From Chloroflexota bacterium (GTDB lineage Bacteria; Chloroflexota; Anaerolineae; Anaerolineales; Villigracilaceae), in NCBI GenBank assembly GCA_016234485.1, contig JACRBL010000029.1:248001-312000 (forward strand): DNA of 64,000 nt, in the 5' to 3' direction. A program made the translations under genes and the position numbers. The notes below the pieces were generated by a model. That model did no database searches. It was not told where the DNA came from and saw nothing but the letters and a program-made list of their open reading frames with translations. Shown here in pieces: positions 16,548-24,895 of this stretch; position 1 is the first letter of the stretch, and each line of letters starts with the position of its first letter.

Positions 16548-17234
16548 TTATGGAACGTAATACTCGATTTCGAGAACAGGCCTCAAGGCGCTGGCCGCGT
16601 TGCCGCTGTAGATCCCCACAAAGTCTGCGACTGCATTATTGTTATCGCCCAATTTGAAGTAGAGACGGAATTGCGTGGGTCCGCGTTTGTTCAGGTAGAT
16701 CCTGCCCGTCGCGTTTAATTTGGCCTTGTACCACCCGTTGACCGGCGTCCTGGCGAATGTGGCTACGACGGCTCGTCCAGCGGTAACTTGAAAATCGCTG
16801 GGCGTCAACGCCGATGTGCCGAAATACGGTTTTCGCATGTCCACATTCAGGGCTCCAAACGAAAGGAATGGATTGATTCCTCCAATTGCCTGGCGCCTGA
16901 TTTTAATCACCGCGCTGGCGATCACAGCCGTTGGCGGGATGGAGTAGCTGGCTGTATTGAAATGAAGAATGGCGACCGATTGTCTCTTTGCGACATCATC
17001 TCCAATTTTTATGACCGCCCCCGTCGCATTCACCGACCCGCCTACATTGGCGTTCTCGCTCAGTTCAAGAACCGAGCCATCAAATGTCCCAGCAGACTTG
17101 GGGTAGATGGGCGGATACCAATACGCAAACTCCGTTTTAGCCCCATAAGCGAGGGGAGCCTGGTTTGCCGCCACCGTGACAACCAGAACCACCACCAACA
17201 ACACGATTTCCACTTTTGATGATTTCAATTGCAT
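16548..17234 (-). CDS. Secreted beta-rich protein (DNRLRE-like)
   Basis: 228 residues. An N-terminal hydrophobic segment ending at about ANQAPLAYGA is a signal peptide. The rest is beta-rich, with repeated SVAILHFNT / AVIKIRR patterns and a C-terminal RPVLEIEYYVP, as in DNRLRE-domain exoproteins where the last strand motif is R-P-x-L-x-I/V-x-Y. Probably surface exposed. AGAGG lies close before the ATG. Function unknown. Confidence 0.65.
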   Translation of the reverse strand: MQLKSSKVEIVLLVVVLVVTVAANQAPLAYGAKTEFAYWYPPIYPKSAGTFDGSVLELSENANVGGSVNATGAVIKIGDDVAKRQSVAILHFNTASYSIPPTAVIASAVIKIRRQAIGGINPFLSFGALNVDMRKPYFGTSALTPSDFQVTAGRAVVATFARTPVNGWYKAKLNATGRIYLNKRGPTQFRLYFKLGDNNNAVADFVGIYSGNAASALRPVLEIEYYVP

Positions 17235-17304
17235 TCTCCTCTTGTACGTGGATTATTGTGAATTGTGTCGCTATTATACTTGCGGCAAGAACCACGTCAA
17301 CGGC

Positions 17305-19041
17305 CTATTTGGGTGAGCATCCCGTAACTCGGTAAAGGATGGTGGTCCCATCCGAGAACGCGGCCTCCACCCACGCGGACGTTGCCAATTGCGAATGGTT
17401 AAAACTGAATGGCGTTCCGCCCGCGTAAATAAAAATTTGCTTTCGACTCATCGAGCAAACTTCCAACATTGTAGTTTCGGAATTCCAATTCACATCAAAA
17501 TTAATCTTATTGGTATTACCATTCAACAAAGGCTCCAACCAGATGCCCGCGTCCGCGCCCATGATCTTCCCATCGCCCTCGAACGAAGAAATTAAGATGA
17601 GCGAATCGGGTGGGACGTTTTCCTCCATCCACGCGAAGGCCTGCCGATCTTCCTCCCTGAAATAGACGCAACACGGATTGGGCAACAGCGACCGCCCTCG
17701 GAAAAATATCAATGTAACCAGCAAACACAGCGCAACCCCCACGGACCGTTGAGCGGCCGCGCGCTTTGGCCAGCTTTTCATAACGCCGACAAATCCCGCG
17801 CCGCCCAGCGCGGCAAACGGAACGTAAAGCATCATCTCCAAAAATTGACGATCCAGCGGCGTTTGGATATTTTCGATCAAGAGTGGGGGAGCGATGGCGA
17901 TCAGCCAACAGCCGAGGATGTAAAAGAATGCGCCCACGGCCAGTCGCGGGAAAGAGCGAAACGCGAAAGGTAGAAGTACGATCCACGCTACGGCAGTGGG
18001 AATCGCGCTGTAAAAATCAAAAATAAGTTGGTGGATCGGCCAAAGCGAGATCAAAAAGAGAACCGAGAGCCGAACGGATGCAAAGAAACCCAATTCATCG
18101 GATGGAGCCAGTTTCTTTGACAGCAAATAAATGATTGCCGCCAAAAGCAAACAAACCAGAATCCGCGTATGCGCGAGCGTGATGCCCGCCAAAAGTCCAA
18201 GCGCGAGGACGATCCATGTCTTGTTTCGGGAATCCACGCGCAGGCCCTGTCCCAAAAAGGCCAGAACCGCGGGCGCAATCGCCAGCGCCCCCAGCGCGGG
18301 GAACTTCCCCCAATTCACCGCGAAGGCGGGCATGGCCCATCCCGTTGCGGCGATCAACCCGCCGAACAACGCCCCGTGGACATTTTTCGTCCACGCGTAA
18401 ACGAGCGCCACAACCGAAAGAGGCGCGATGGTCAGTAATAATTGTCCCACCAGCGAGATCGCGTTTTCGGGCGCTGTCCCTGTGATGGCAATCAGCCAGG
18501 CCGTCAGCCCATGAAACCCAAAGTGGTAATACTGCCCAAAGATATTGCCCAAGGATAAATTCGCCGCGCCCCCCTCCTCGGGTCGAATGAGACCGACAAC
18601 GATCTGGTAATGAATGGGGGAGTCGGAATACGAGGGGAGGAGAATATGCTTAAGGAAGGCCAGTCTTGCGACCAGAAGCGAGAACAGGGCAAGCGCCACT
18701 CCTGCCGCGCGCAGATTCCAGAGCGGTTTAAAATCGCCATCCCAAATCCCTTTGCCGATCACGAACAGCGAAAAAAGCAGAGGCAGAAAACTGGCAGGGA
18801 CAAAAAGCGGAGGAATAAAATAGCCCACCCAAATCAACAGATACGAGATTAGAAAAAGCGCCGCGCATCCGATGCTGAAACTGGAAAGGAATCGGATCCC
18901 CAAGTCCATTTCCTGTTTTCCGCCGCGCTTCAAAATGTAATGTCCCAGCCCAAACGATGTAAGAAAGAAAACGGCGATGCCCTCTTTATATACATCCAAC
19001 ACGGATAAGCCGTCGAGAATGAGACTCCACATGAAGTTCAT
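17305..19041 (-). CDS. Polytopic membrane protein, possible GT-C glycosyltransferase
   Basis: About 578 residues from the ATG at 19041; the frame extends to 19281 but that part overlaps the divergent gene at 19139 and is not membrane-like. At least twelve hydrophobic segments are followed by a soluble C-terminal part with FAWMEENVPPDSLILISS, a motif common at the start of the periplasmic region of GT-C (dolichol-phosphate-type) glycosyltransferases and DUF6541-like proteins. A catalytic Asp cannot be fixed by eye. Role in cell-envelope glycosylation is an inference. Confidence 0.6.
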   Translation of the reverse strand: MNFMWSLILDGLSVLDVYKEGIAVFFLTSFGLGHYILKRGGKQEMDLGIRFLSSFSIGCAALFLISYLLIWVGYFIPPLFVPASFLPLLFSLFVIGKGIWDGDFKPLWNLRAAGVALALFSLLVARLAFLKHILLPSYSDSPIHYQIVVGLIRPEEGGAANLSLGNIFGQYYHFGFHGLTAWLIAITGTAPENAISLVGQLLLTIAPLSVVALVYAWTKNVHGALFGGLIAATGWAMPAFAVNWGKFPALGALAIAPAVLAFLGQGLRVDSRNKTWIVLALGLLAGITLAHTRILVCLLLAAIIYLLSKKLAPSDELGFFASVRLSVLFLISLWPIHQLIFDFYSAIPTAVAWIVLLPFAFRSFPRLAVGAFFYILGCWLIAIAPPLLIENIQTPLDRQFLEMMLYVPFAALGGAGFVGVMKSWPKRAAAQRSVGVALCLLVTLIFFRGRSLLPNPCCVYFREEDRQAFAWMEENVPPDSLILISSFEGDGKIMGADAGIWLEPLLNGNTNKINFDVNWNSETTMLEVCSMSRKQIFIYAGGTPFSFNHSQLATSAWVEAAFSDGTTILYRVTGCSPK

Positions 19042-19126
19042 TATATCGCCACTGCAATAGCCCATCCGTCCCCTCTTCCATTTTTGCCACTTTTGCCAGC
19101 CTGATTTAAATTTAATCAAATTCGAG

Positions 19127-19132
19127 TACAAT
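19127..19132 (+). promoter_or_regulatory. -10 box six bases from the start codon (leaderless)
   Basis: TACAAT ends exactly six bases before the ATG at 19139, so position +1 would be the A of ATG. No clear -35 is seen. Confidence 0.6.
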
Positions 19133-19138
19133 TTTGCC

Positions 19139-20194
19139 ATGCAAAAAATTTCCCGCCGTGACTTTTTAAAGATGGGCGGCCTCGCGTTGGGGTCGCTGGC
19201 CTTCTCTCGATTCAACCCTCCCTTCGCGGATTTTAGCGGCTTCGACGATGCGTCCCTGTTGCGCGTTGCCACGACCTCCATCAGCGTCTACCGAGAGCCG
19301 AGCGACAAGAGCCAGATCGTCAGCACCTGGTATCGCGACGAACTCATCCATGCCTACGAGGAAGTCAAAGGCGTGGGCGGCGAGCCGAAACATAATCCCA
19401 TTTGGTATCGCGTCTGGGGCGGCTACATGCACCGCGCCCGCCTGCAAAAAGTGAAGATACTCTATAACAAGCCGCTCGAATCCCTGCCCGAAGGGACGCG
19501 CCAACTCGTGGAAATCAGCGTCCCGTACACGCAGGCGTATCACCTCTCCAAAACGTATGGCTGGAGCCCCAACCTGCGCCTCTACTACGAATCCGTCCAT
19601 TGGATTGACGGGATTCAGGAAGGCCCCGACGGGACGCCTTGGTACCGCGTGTTCGACGCTTCGGGGACATACTATGTTTCCGCGCGGGACGTGAAGTTGA
19701 TTCCCCATTCCGAGCTGGGACCCATCTCGCCCGAAGTCCCTCCCTCCGAAAAGCGCATCGAAGTCAACCTCACCATGCAAAAAGTGACCGCGCTCGAATA
19801 CGACAAGCCCGTTTTTGAAACCACCATCGCCTCGGGAGCGCCGTCTGCGCGCAAACCAGGGCAGATATCCACCGTCACGCCCATTGGCGACTTCCGCATC
19901 TTCGAGAAGAAACCCGCCGTCCACATGGGCAATGGCAACCTTGTGGCCGATATTGACGACTACGAATTGCCTGGCGTTTCGTGGGTGTTGTACTTCACCG
20001 AGCGCGGACACGCCTTCCACGGCACGTACTGGCATGACAATTTTGGAACGCCCATGAGCCACGGTTGCCTCAACATGCGCTCCTCCGAAGCGCGCTGGCT
20101 TTTCCGCTGGGCGCTTCCCGAGCACACAACCGAGGAACTCGCCACCAAACATGTCTTCCGCAATTACGGCACCGAAGTTAGGATTTTTTACTAA
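19139..20194 (+). CDS. Tat-exported L,D-transpeptidase (YkuD domain)
   Basis: 351 residues. N-terminus SRRDFLKMGGLALGSLAF is a twin-arginine signal. A middle SH3-like region (two repeats with YRVW..) precedes the YkuD catalytic domain, with His in GHAFHGTYWH and the nucleophile Cys310 in SHGCLNMRSSEARWLFRW. L,D-transpeptidases cross-link peptidoglycan (3-3) or attach proteins to it. The gene has no ribosome site but a -10 box at six bases. A paralogue sits at 33188-34297. Confidence 0.92.
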   Translation: MQKISRRDFLKMGGLALGSLAFSRFNPPFADFSGFDDASLLRVATTSISVYREPSDKSQIVSTWYRDELIHAYEEVKGVGGEPKHNPIWYRVWGGYMHRARLQKVKILYNKPLESLPEGTRQLVEISVPYTQAYHLSKTYGWSPNLRLYYESVHWIDGIQEGPDGTPWYRVFDASGTYYVSARDVKLIPHSELGPISPEVPPSEKRIEVNLTMQKVTALEYDKPVFETTIASGAPSARKPGQISTVTPIGDFRIFEKKPAVHMGNGNLVADIDDYELPGVSWVLYFTERGHAFHGTYWHDNFGTPMSHGCLNMRSSEARWLFRWALPEHTTEELATKHVFRNYGTEVRIFY

Positions 20195-20211
20195 AAACTT
20201 GTGTAAAAACA

Positions 20212-20275
20212 AGCTCCGTGCTTCGTCAGCAGTTGGACTGCTGACGGCTCGCAGTTCAACTGCTCGCGAGCTTTG
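20212..20275 (+). repeat. Dispersed palindrome pair (GCAGTT..ACTGC type), copy 1
   Basis: Two adjoining palindromes (CGTCAGCAGT/ACTGCTGACG and a GCTCGCAGTTCAACTGCTCGCGAGC block). Matches 31130-31182 in order and sequence. Confidence 0.75.
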
Positions 20276-20309
20276 AAAACAGGAAGTTATTCTTACACAG
20301 GTCTAACCC

Positions 20310-21557
20310 ATGCCCGAACTCACCTGGCCCGGCAAACGTCTCACTGAATCCACGCCCGCCTCGCTCATCACCGAGGCGGTCGTCTTTCCTCGCGGCCAGG
20401 GCTACCCGTCTGACCAGCCGCGCAACCGCCTCCTGCAAGGGGACAACCTCGCGGTGATGCGGAGCCTCCTGCCCGAATACGAAGGCCGCGTGGACTTGAT
20501 CTACGCCGACCCGCCATTTTTCACCAACCGAAAATTCCATGCCCGCATCGGCCGCGGCGAAGACTCGCGCAAACCCGAGCAGTGGAAACTGGCCGAAGGC
20601 TACCAAGACAATTGGGATGGACTCGACGCCTACCTCCAATTTTTATACGAACGCCTCGCGCTGATGACCCGCCTGCTCGCGCCAAACGGGACCTTGTACC
20701 TGCACCTCGACTGGCATGCCGATTCCTACGCCCGCGTCATCCTCGACGAATTGCTCGGCCCAGACTCCCTGCTCAACGAGATCATCTGGACCTATCACGG
20801 GCCGTCGCCGATCCGCACCGCTTTCAACCGCAAGCACGATACCATTCTCGCCTGCGTCAAAGGTCCGAAATACACCTTCAACGCGGATGCCGTGCGCGAA
20901 CCATACAACCCATCCACGGTGAAGACCTTTGCATCTTCATCCAAAGCGGGGTTTGGCAAAATCCCCAATTTGGCGCGCGGCAAAGTTCCTGAAGACTGGT
21001 GGTACATTCCCGTGGTGGCGCGCTTACACAACGAGCGCACGGGCTATCCCACCCAAAAGCCCGAAGCCTTGCTGGAGCGCATCATCCTCGCCTCCTCGAA
21101 TCCGGGCGACATGGTCGCGGACTTTTTCTGCGGGTCGGGGACGACTCCCCTCGTGGCCGCGCGGACGGGACGCCGTTTCCTCGCGGCCGACGAGACCTTC
21201 CGCGCCATCCACACGACCCGCAAGCGGCTGGCCGAAACCGACGCGTCTTTCACGCTCGAGCGCGTCTCCGCGCCCTCGATGCACTTTGCCTCCACCACCA
21301 TCCGCCGCGCCTCGGAAACGACATTCGACCTGCGCCTCTCCGACGAATCAATCCACCTCGGCAATAGCGCCGATGTGGATTATTGGGAGGCCGATCCTGA
21401 TTGGCATGGGAAAACCTTCCTAAGCGCCGACCAGGCCGCCCGTCCCGCGCGACGCGGGGAGATCCGCCGCGAGTTAAATATAAAAGTCGGGCGCAGGGTG
21501 TGCGTCCGACTCGTAACAGTTAAGGGGCAGCGCTTTCAGGTGGAGTTAAACGTCTAG
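20310..21557 (+). CDS. DNA (adenine or cytosine-N4) methyltransferase, orphan
   Basis: 415 residues. Motif IV YADPPFF (about residue 69) precedes motif I DFFCGSGTTPL (about residue 271), the permuted beta order of N6-adenine and N4-cytosine methyltransferases. Uses S-adenosylmethionine. A target-recognition region lies between them (residues 100-250). No restriction gene is adjacent, so it is likely an orphan regulator-type enzyme. Its last 12 bases overlap the converging regulator at 21546. Neighbouring ahcY recycles the S-adenosylhomocysteine it would make. Confidence 0.88.
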   Translation: MPELTWPGKRLTESTPASLITEAVVFPRGQGYPSDQPRNRLLQGDNLAVMRSLLPEYEGRVDLIYADPPFFTNRKFHARIGRGEDSRKPEQWKLAEGYQDNWDGLDAYLQFLYERLALMTRLLAPNGTLYLHLDWHADSYARVILDELLGPDSLLNEIIWTYHGPSPIRTAFNRKHDTILACVKGPKYTFNADAVREPYNPSTVKTFASSSKAGFGKIPNLARGKVPEDWWYIPVVARLHNERTGYPTQKPEALLERIILASSNPGDMVADFFCGSGTTPLVAARTGRRFLAADETFRAIHTTRKRLAETDASFTLERVSAPSMHFASTTIRRASETTFDLRLSDESIHLGNSADVDYWEADPDWHGKTFLSADQAARPARRGEIRRELNIKVGRRVCVRLVTVKGQRFQVELNV

Positions 21558-22202
21558 CCGATAGCCCACGCCGCGGATGGTCTTGAGGAAGCGGGGATTG
21601 GTCGGGTCAATCTCAATGGCGCGTCGCAACCAGGAGACGTGCACGTCGAGGGTGCGCGTGTCGCCCGTGTAGTTCGTATCCCAAACGCGTTTGAAAAGAG
21701 ATTCACGTTCCACCACTTCGCCATGATGGTCGAGCAAAATGCGGAGCAGGGTGATGAGCCGCGGCGTGAGTTTGGAACTCTTGCTCAGGCATTTCACGCG
21801 GCGTTTTTCCACATCGAGGCGGATGGGGCCGACGTGGATCACGTTCTTGCCATCGCTCGGCAACAGCGGCTTGATGCGGTTGGCGAGTTTTTGCGAGGTG
21901 AACGGGAGGACGAGCACGCTATCGGCCACGTCCTTTTCCACTTCCACATCGGACGTGATGACGAGGATGATGGGGAGTTTGGAATCTTTTTCGCGCAACG
22001 ATTGACAGATGCGCACCCCACTGCTTCGCAACGACGCGGCATTGACCACGGCCAGGTGCGGCGCGATCTTTTCGAGACGTTTGGCGGCTTCTCCGCCGCT
22101 CTGCACGATCACGACTTCAAATCCCTTCTTTTGCAAATCGGGAGCAAAGGAAGGGACTTCGGTGTGACGGCCTTCGATTAAAAGAATTTTTGCGTCTTTC
22201 AT
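21546..22202 (-). CDS. OmpR-type winged-helix regulator with degenerate receiver
   Basis: 218 residues from ATG 22202 (MKDAKILLIEGRH); a TTG at 22241 would add 13. The N-terminal fold follows a receiver, but the acidic pair is EG, the phospho-Asp position is Asn (LAVVNAASL) and the conserved Lys before Pro-Phe is Leu (VLVLPFTS). The C-terminal half is a normal Trans_reg_C winged helix (RLITLLRILLDHHGEVV..TLDVHVSWLRRAIE..IRGVGYRL). It is therefore probably phosphorylation-independent, like ChxR or NblR. No kinase is next to it. Confidence 0.85.
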   Translation of the reverse strand: MKDAKILLIEGRHTEVPSFAPDLQKKGFEVVIVQSGGEAAKRLEKIAPHLAVVNAASLRSSGVRICQSLREKDSKLPIILVITSDVEVEKDVADSVLVLPFTSQKLANRIKPLLPSDGKNVIHVGPIRLDVEKRRVKCLSKSSKLTPRLITLLRILLDHHGEVVERESLFKRVWDTNYTGDTRTLDVHVSWLRRAIEIDPTNPRFLKTIRGVGYRLDV

Positions 22203-22317
22203 GTCGGATTGGATAATTTCAAAAATTGATGTTTCCGCCAAACGGCGTTTTCTTTAACATTGAACGCCCGCATTATACACCAAATCTTAAAAAATCAATT
22301 TCATCCTTTGGTACTGT

Positions 22318-22385
22318 GTAGGTCGAATTGTCAATCCGACCTTTCCTGCTACGAAGCGCGCGGGTCGGAATACCATTCCGACCTA
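22318..22385 (+). repeat. Small GGTCGGAATNCCATTCCGACC palindromes
   Basis: Two related palindromes (GTAGGTCG..AATCCGACC at 22318-22343 and GGGTCGGAATACCATTCCGACC at about 22360-22385). Related copies at 37256-37275 and 38175-38230. Confidence 0.7.
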
Positions 22386-22396
22386 CGGTCTATAAG

Positions 22397-22425
22397 GCCT
22401 CGCGAAGTTATCCTCGCGAGGCCTC
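22397..22425 (-). terminator. Hairpin downstream of ahcY
   Basis: GGCCTCGCGA / TCGCGAGGCC stem downstream of ahcY on the minus strand, weak T run. Confidence 0.6.
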
Positions 22426-22433
22426 ATCATTTC

Positions 22434-22474
22434 ACTGTTCACTGATTACTGATCACTGAACACTGATCACTGAC
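22434..22474 (+). repeat. Degenerate tandem repeat (CACTGATTACTGATCACTGAAC type)
   Basis: Five or six 7-8 bp units of the form ACTG(A/T)TC / ACTGAAC just past the ahcY stop; same architecture as other loci, different motif. Confidence 0.8.
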
Positions 22475-23806
<1,332 letters not shown>

Positions 23807-23810
23807 CAAT

Positions 23811-24764
23811 TTATTTTAGTGCGTCCAACTTTCCTCGATCATCAAAATGCTCGCGGAATCGTTTGACAAATTGTTCGCGGGTATAGGAATGTGCTTGCGG
23901 CCCGCGCTGTTCGAGACAGTATACCGCGGCCAGCGACCCGATCTCGCCGCACAACTTCCAATCGAAGCCGTGGCTGTAACCCGTTAGGAAGCCGCCGCGG
24001 AAGGCATCGCCCACGCCCGTCGGGTCTACGATCTCTTCTTCAGGGACGGTGGGGATGTGGACCGCGTCGCCGCCAACGTACAGGTCGGCGCCGTCTTTGC
24101 CGCGCGTGATGACCAGAATCTTCACGTGTCCCAAAATCTGGTCGAGGCTCCAGCCCGTCTTCTTCGAGATCAGGCCAAATTCGTAATCGTTGCAGAACAG
24201 GAAGGTCGCGCCTTCCATGTCGCGCGCCAGTTCCGCGCCTTCGAGACGAAGAACCTGCTGGCTCGGATCGTACAAATACGGGATGTCCAACTCGCGGCAC
24301 TCGGCGGGGAATTTCATCATCGCGTCGGGCGCGCTCGGCGAGACCACCACGATATCGGGCTTCCTGTCCAACTCTTTCAGCGATTGCATGGCGGAATGTC
24401 CCATCGCCCCAGGGTAGAACGAGGCAATTTGGGCCGAGTCCCGATCGGTCGTCGCGAAAAATGAAGCGGTGAATACGCCAGGGACCACTTTCATCAGCGA
24501 GGTGTCCACGCCTTTTTCATCGAGCCAGGCGCGATAATCGCCGAAGTCTTCTCCCACGGTCGCCATCACGCGCGGACGTTCGCCGAGCAGGGCCATCGTG
24601 TACGCGATATTCGGCGCAATGCCGCCGCGTTGTTTTGACATCGAATCCACCAAAAACGAAAGGCTGATCGAAGCCAATCGCTCGGGCAGGATCTGTTCCC
24701 TGAACAGGCCAGGGAAGGTCATCAAATAATCGTAGGCAACCGAACCAGTGATGAGGGTATCCAT
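23811..24764 (-). CDS. PfkB-family kinase, possibly adenosine kinase
   Basis: 317 residues starting MDTLITGSVAYDYL, GGAG five bases upstream. PfkB signatures are present: GGIAPNIAYTMALLGE near residue 50 and the catalytic DPTGVGDAFRGGF near residue 260, with the Asp base in GVGD. Family members phosphorylate sugars or nucleosides. Being upstream of ahcY on the same strand makes adenosine a plausible substrate. The untranslated leader contains a terminator-like hairpin (24783-24804). Confidence 0.85.
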   Translation of the reverse strand: MDTLITGSVAYDYLMTFPGLFREQILPERLASISLSFLVDSMSKQRGGIAPNIAYTMALLGERPRVMATVGEDFGDYRAWLDEKGVDTSLMKVVPGVFTASFFATTDRDSAQIASFYPGAMGHSAMQSLKELDRKPDIVVVSPSAPDAMMKFPAECRELDIPYLYDPSQQVLRLEGAELARDMEGATFLFCNDYEFGLISKKTGWSLDQILGHVKILVITRGKDGADLYVGGDAVHIPTVPEEEIVDPTGVGDAFRGGFLTGYSHGFDWKLCGEIGSLAAVYCLEQRGPQAHSYTREQFVKRFREHFDDRGKLDALK

Positions 24765-24777
24765 CGTATCTCCGCAC

Positions 24778-24804
24778 AAAAAGACGCCCTCTTCGGAGAG
24801 CGTC
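24778..24804 (-). promoter_or_regulatory. Terminator-like hairpin in the kinase leader
   Basis: On the minus strand GACGCTCTC-CGAA-GAGGGCGTC is followed by TTTTT, 14 bases before the start codon. There is no minus-strand gene upstream, so it would act as an attenuator on this leader, if the promoter lies beyond it. Confidence 0.45.
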
Positions 24805-24860
24805 CTGTCAAACGGGCGAGAGTTTATCATGGAGGGAATGGATTGTAAAGGAATCGCGGG

Positions 24861-24889
24861 TTGACACGTCATTTCTTTGACGTTATAAG
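24861..24889 (+). promoter_or_regulatory. Consensus promoter giving a leaderless mRNA
   Basis: TTGACA (24861-24866), 17-base spacer, TATAAG (24884-24889), then six bases to the ATG at 24896; predicted +1 is the A of the start codon. Confidence 0.8.
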
Positions 24890-24895
24890 CGCTCC

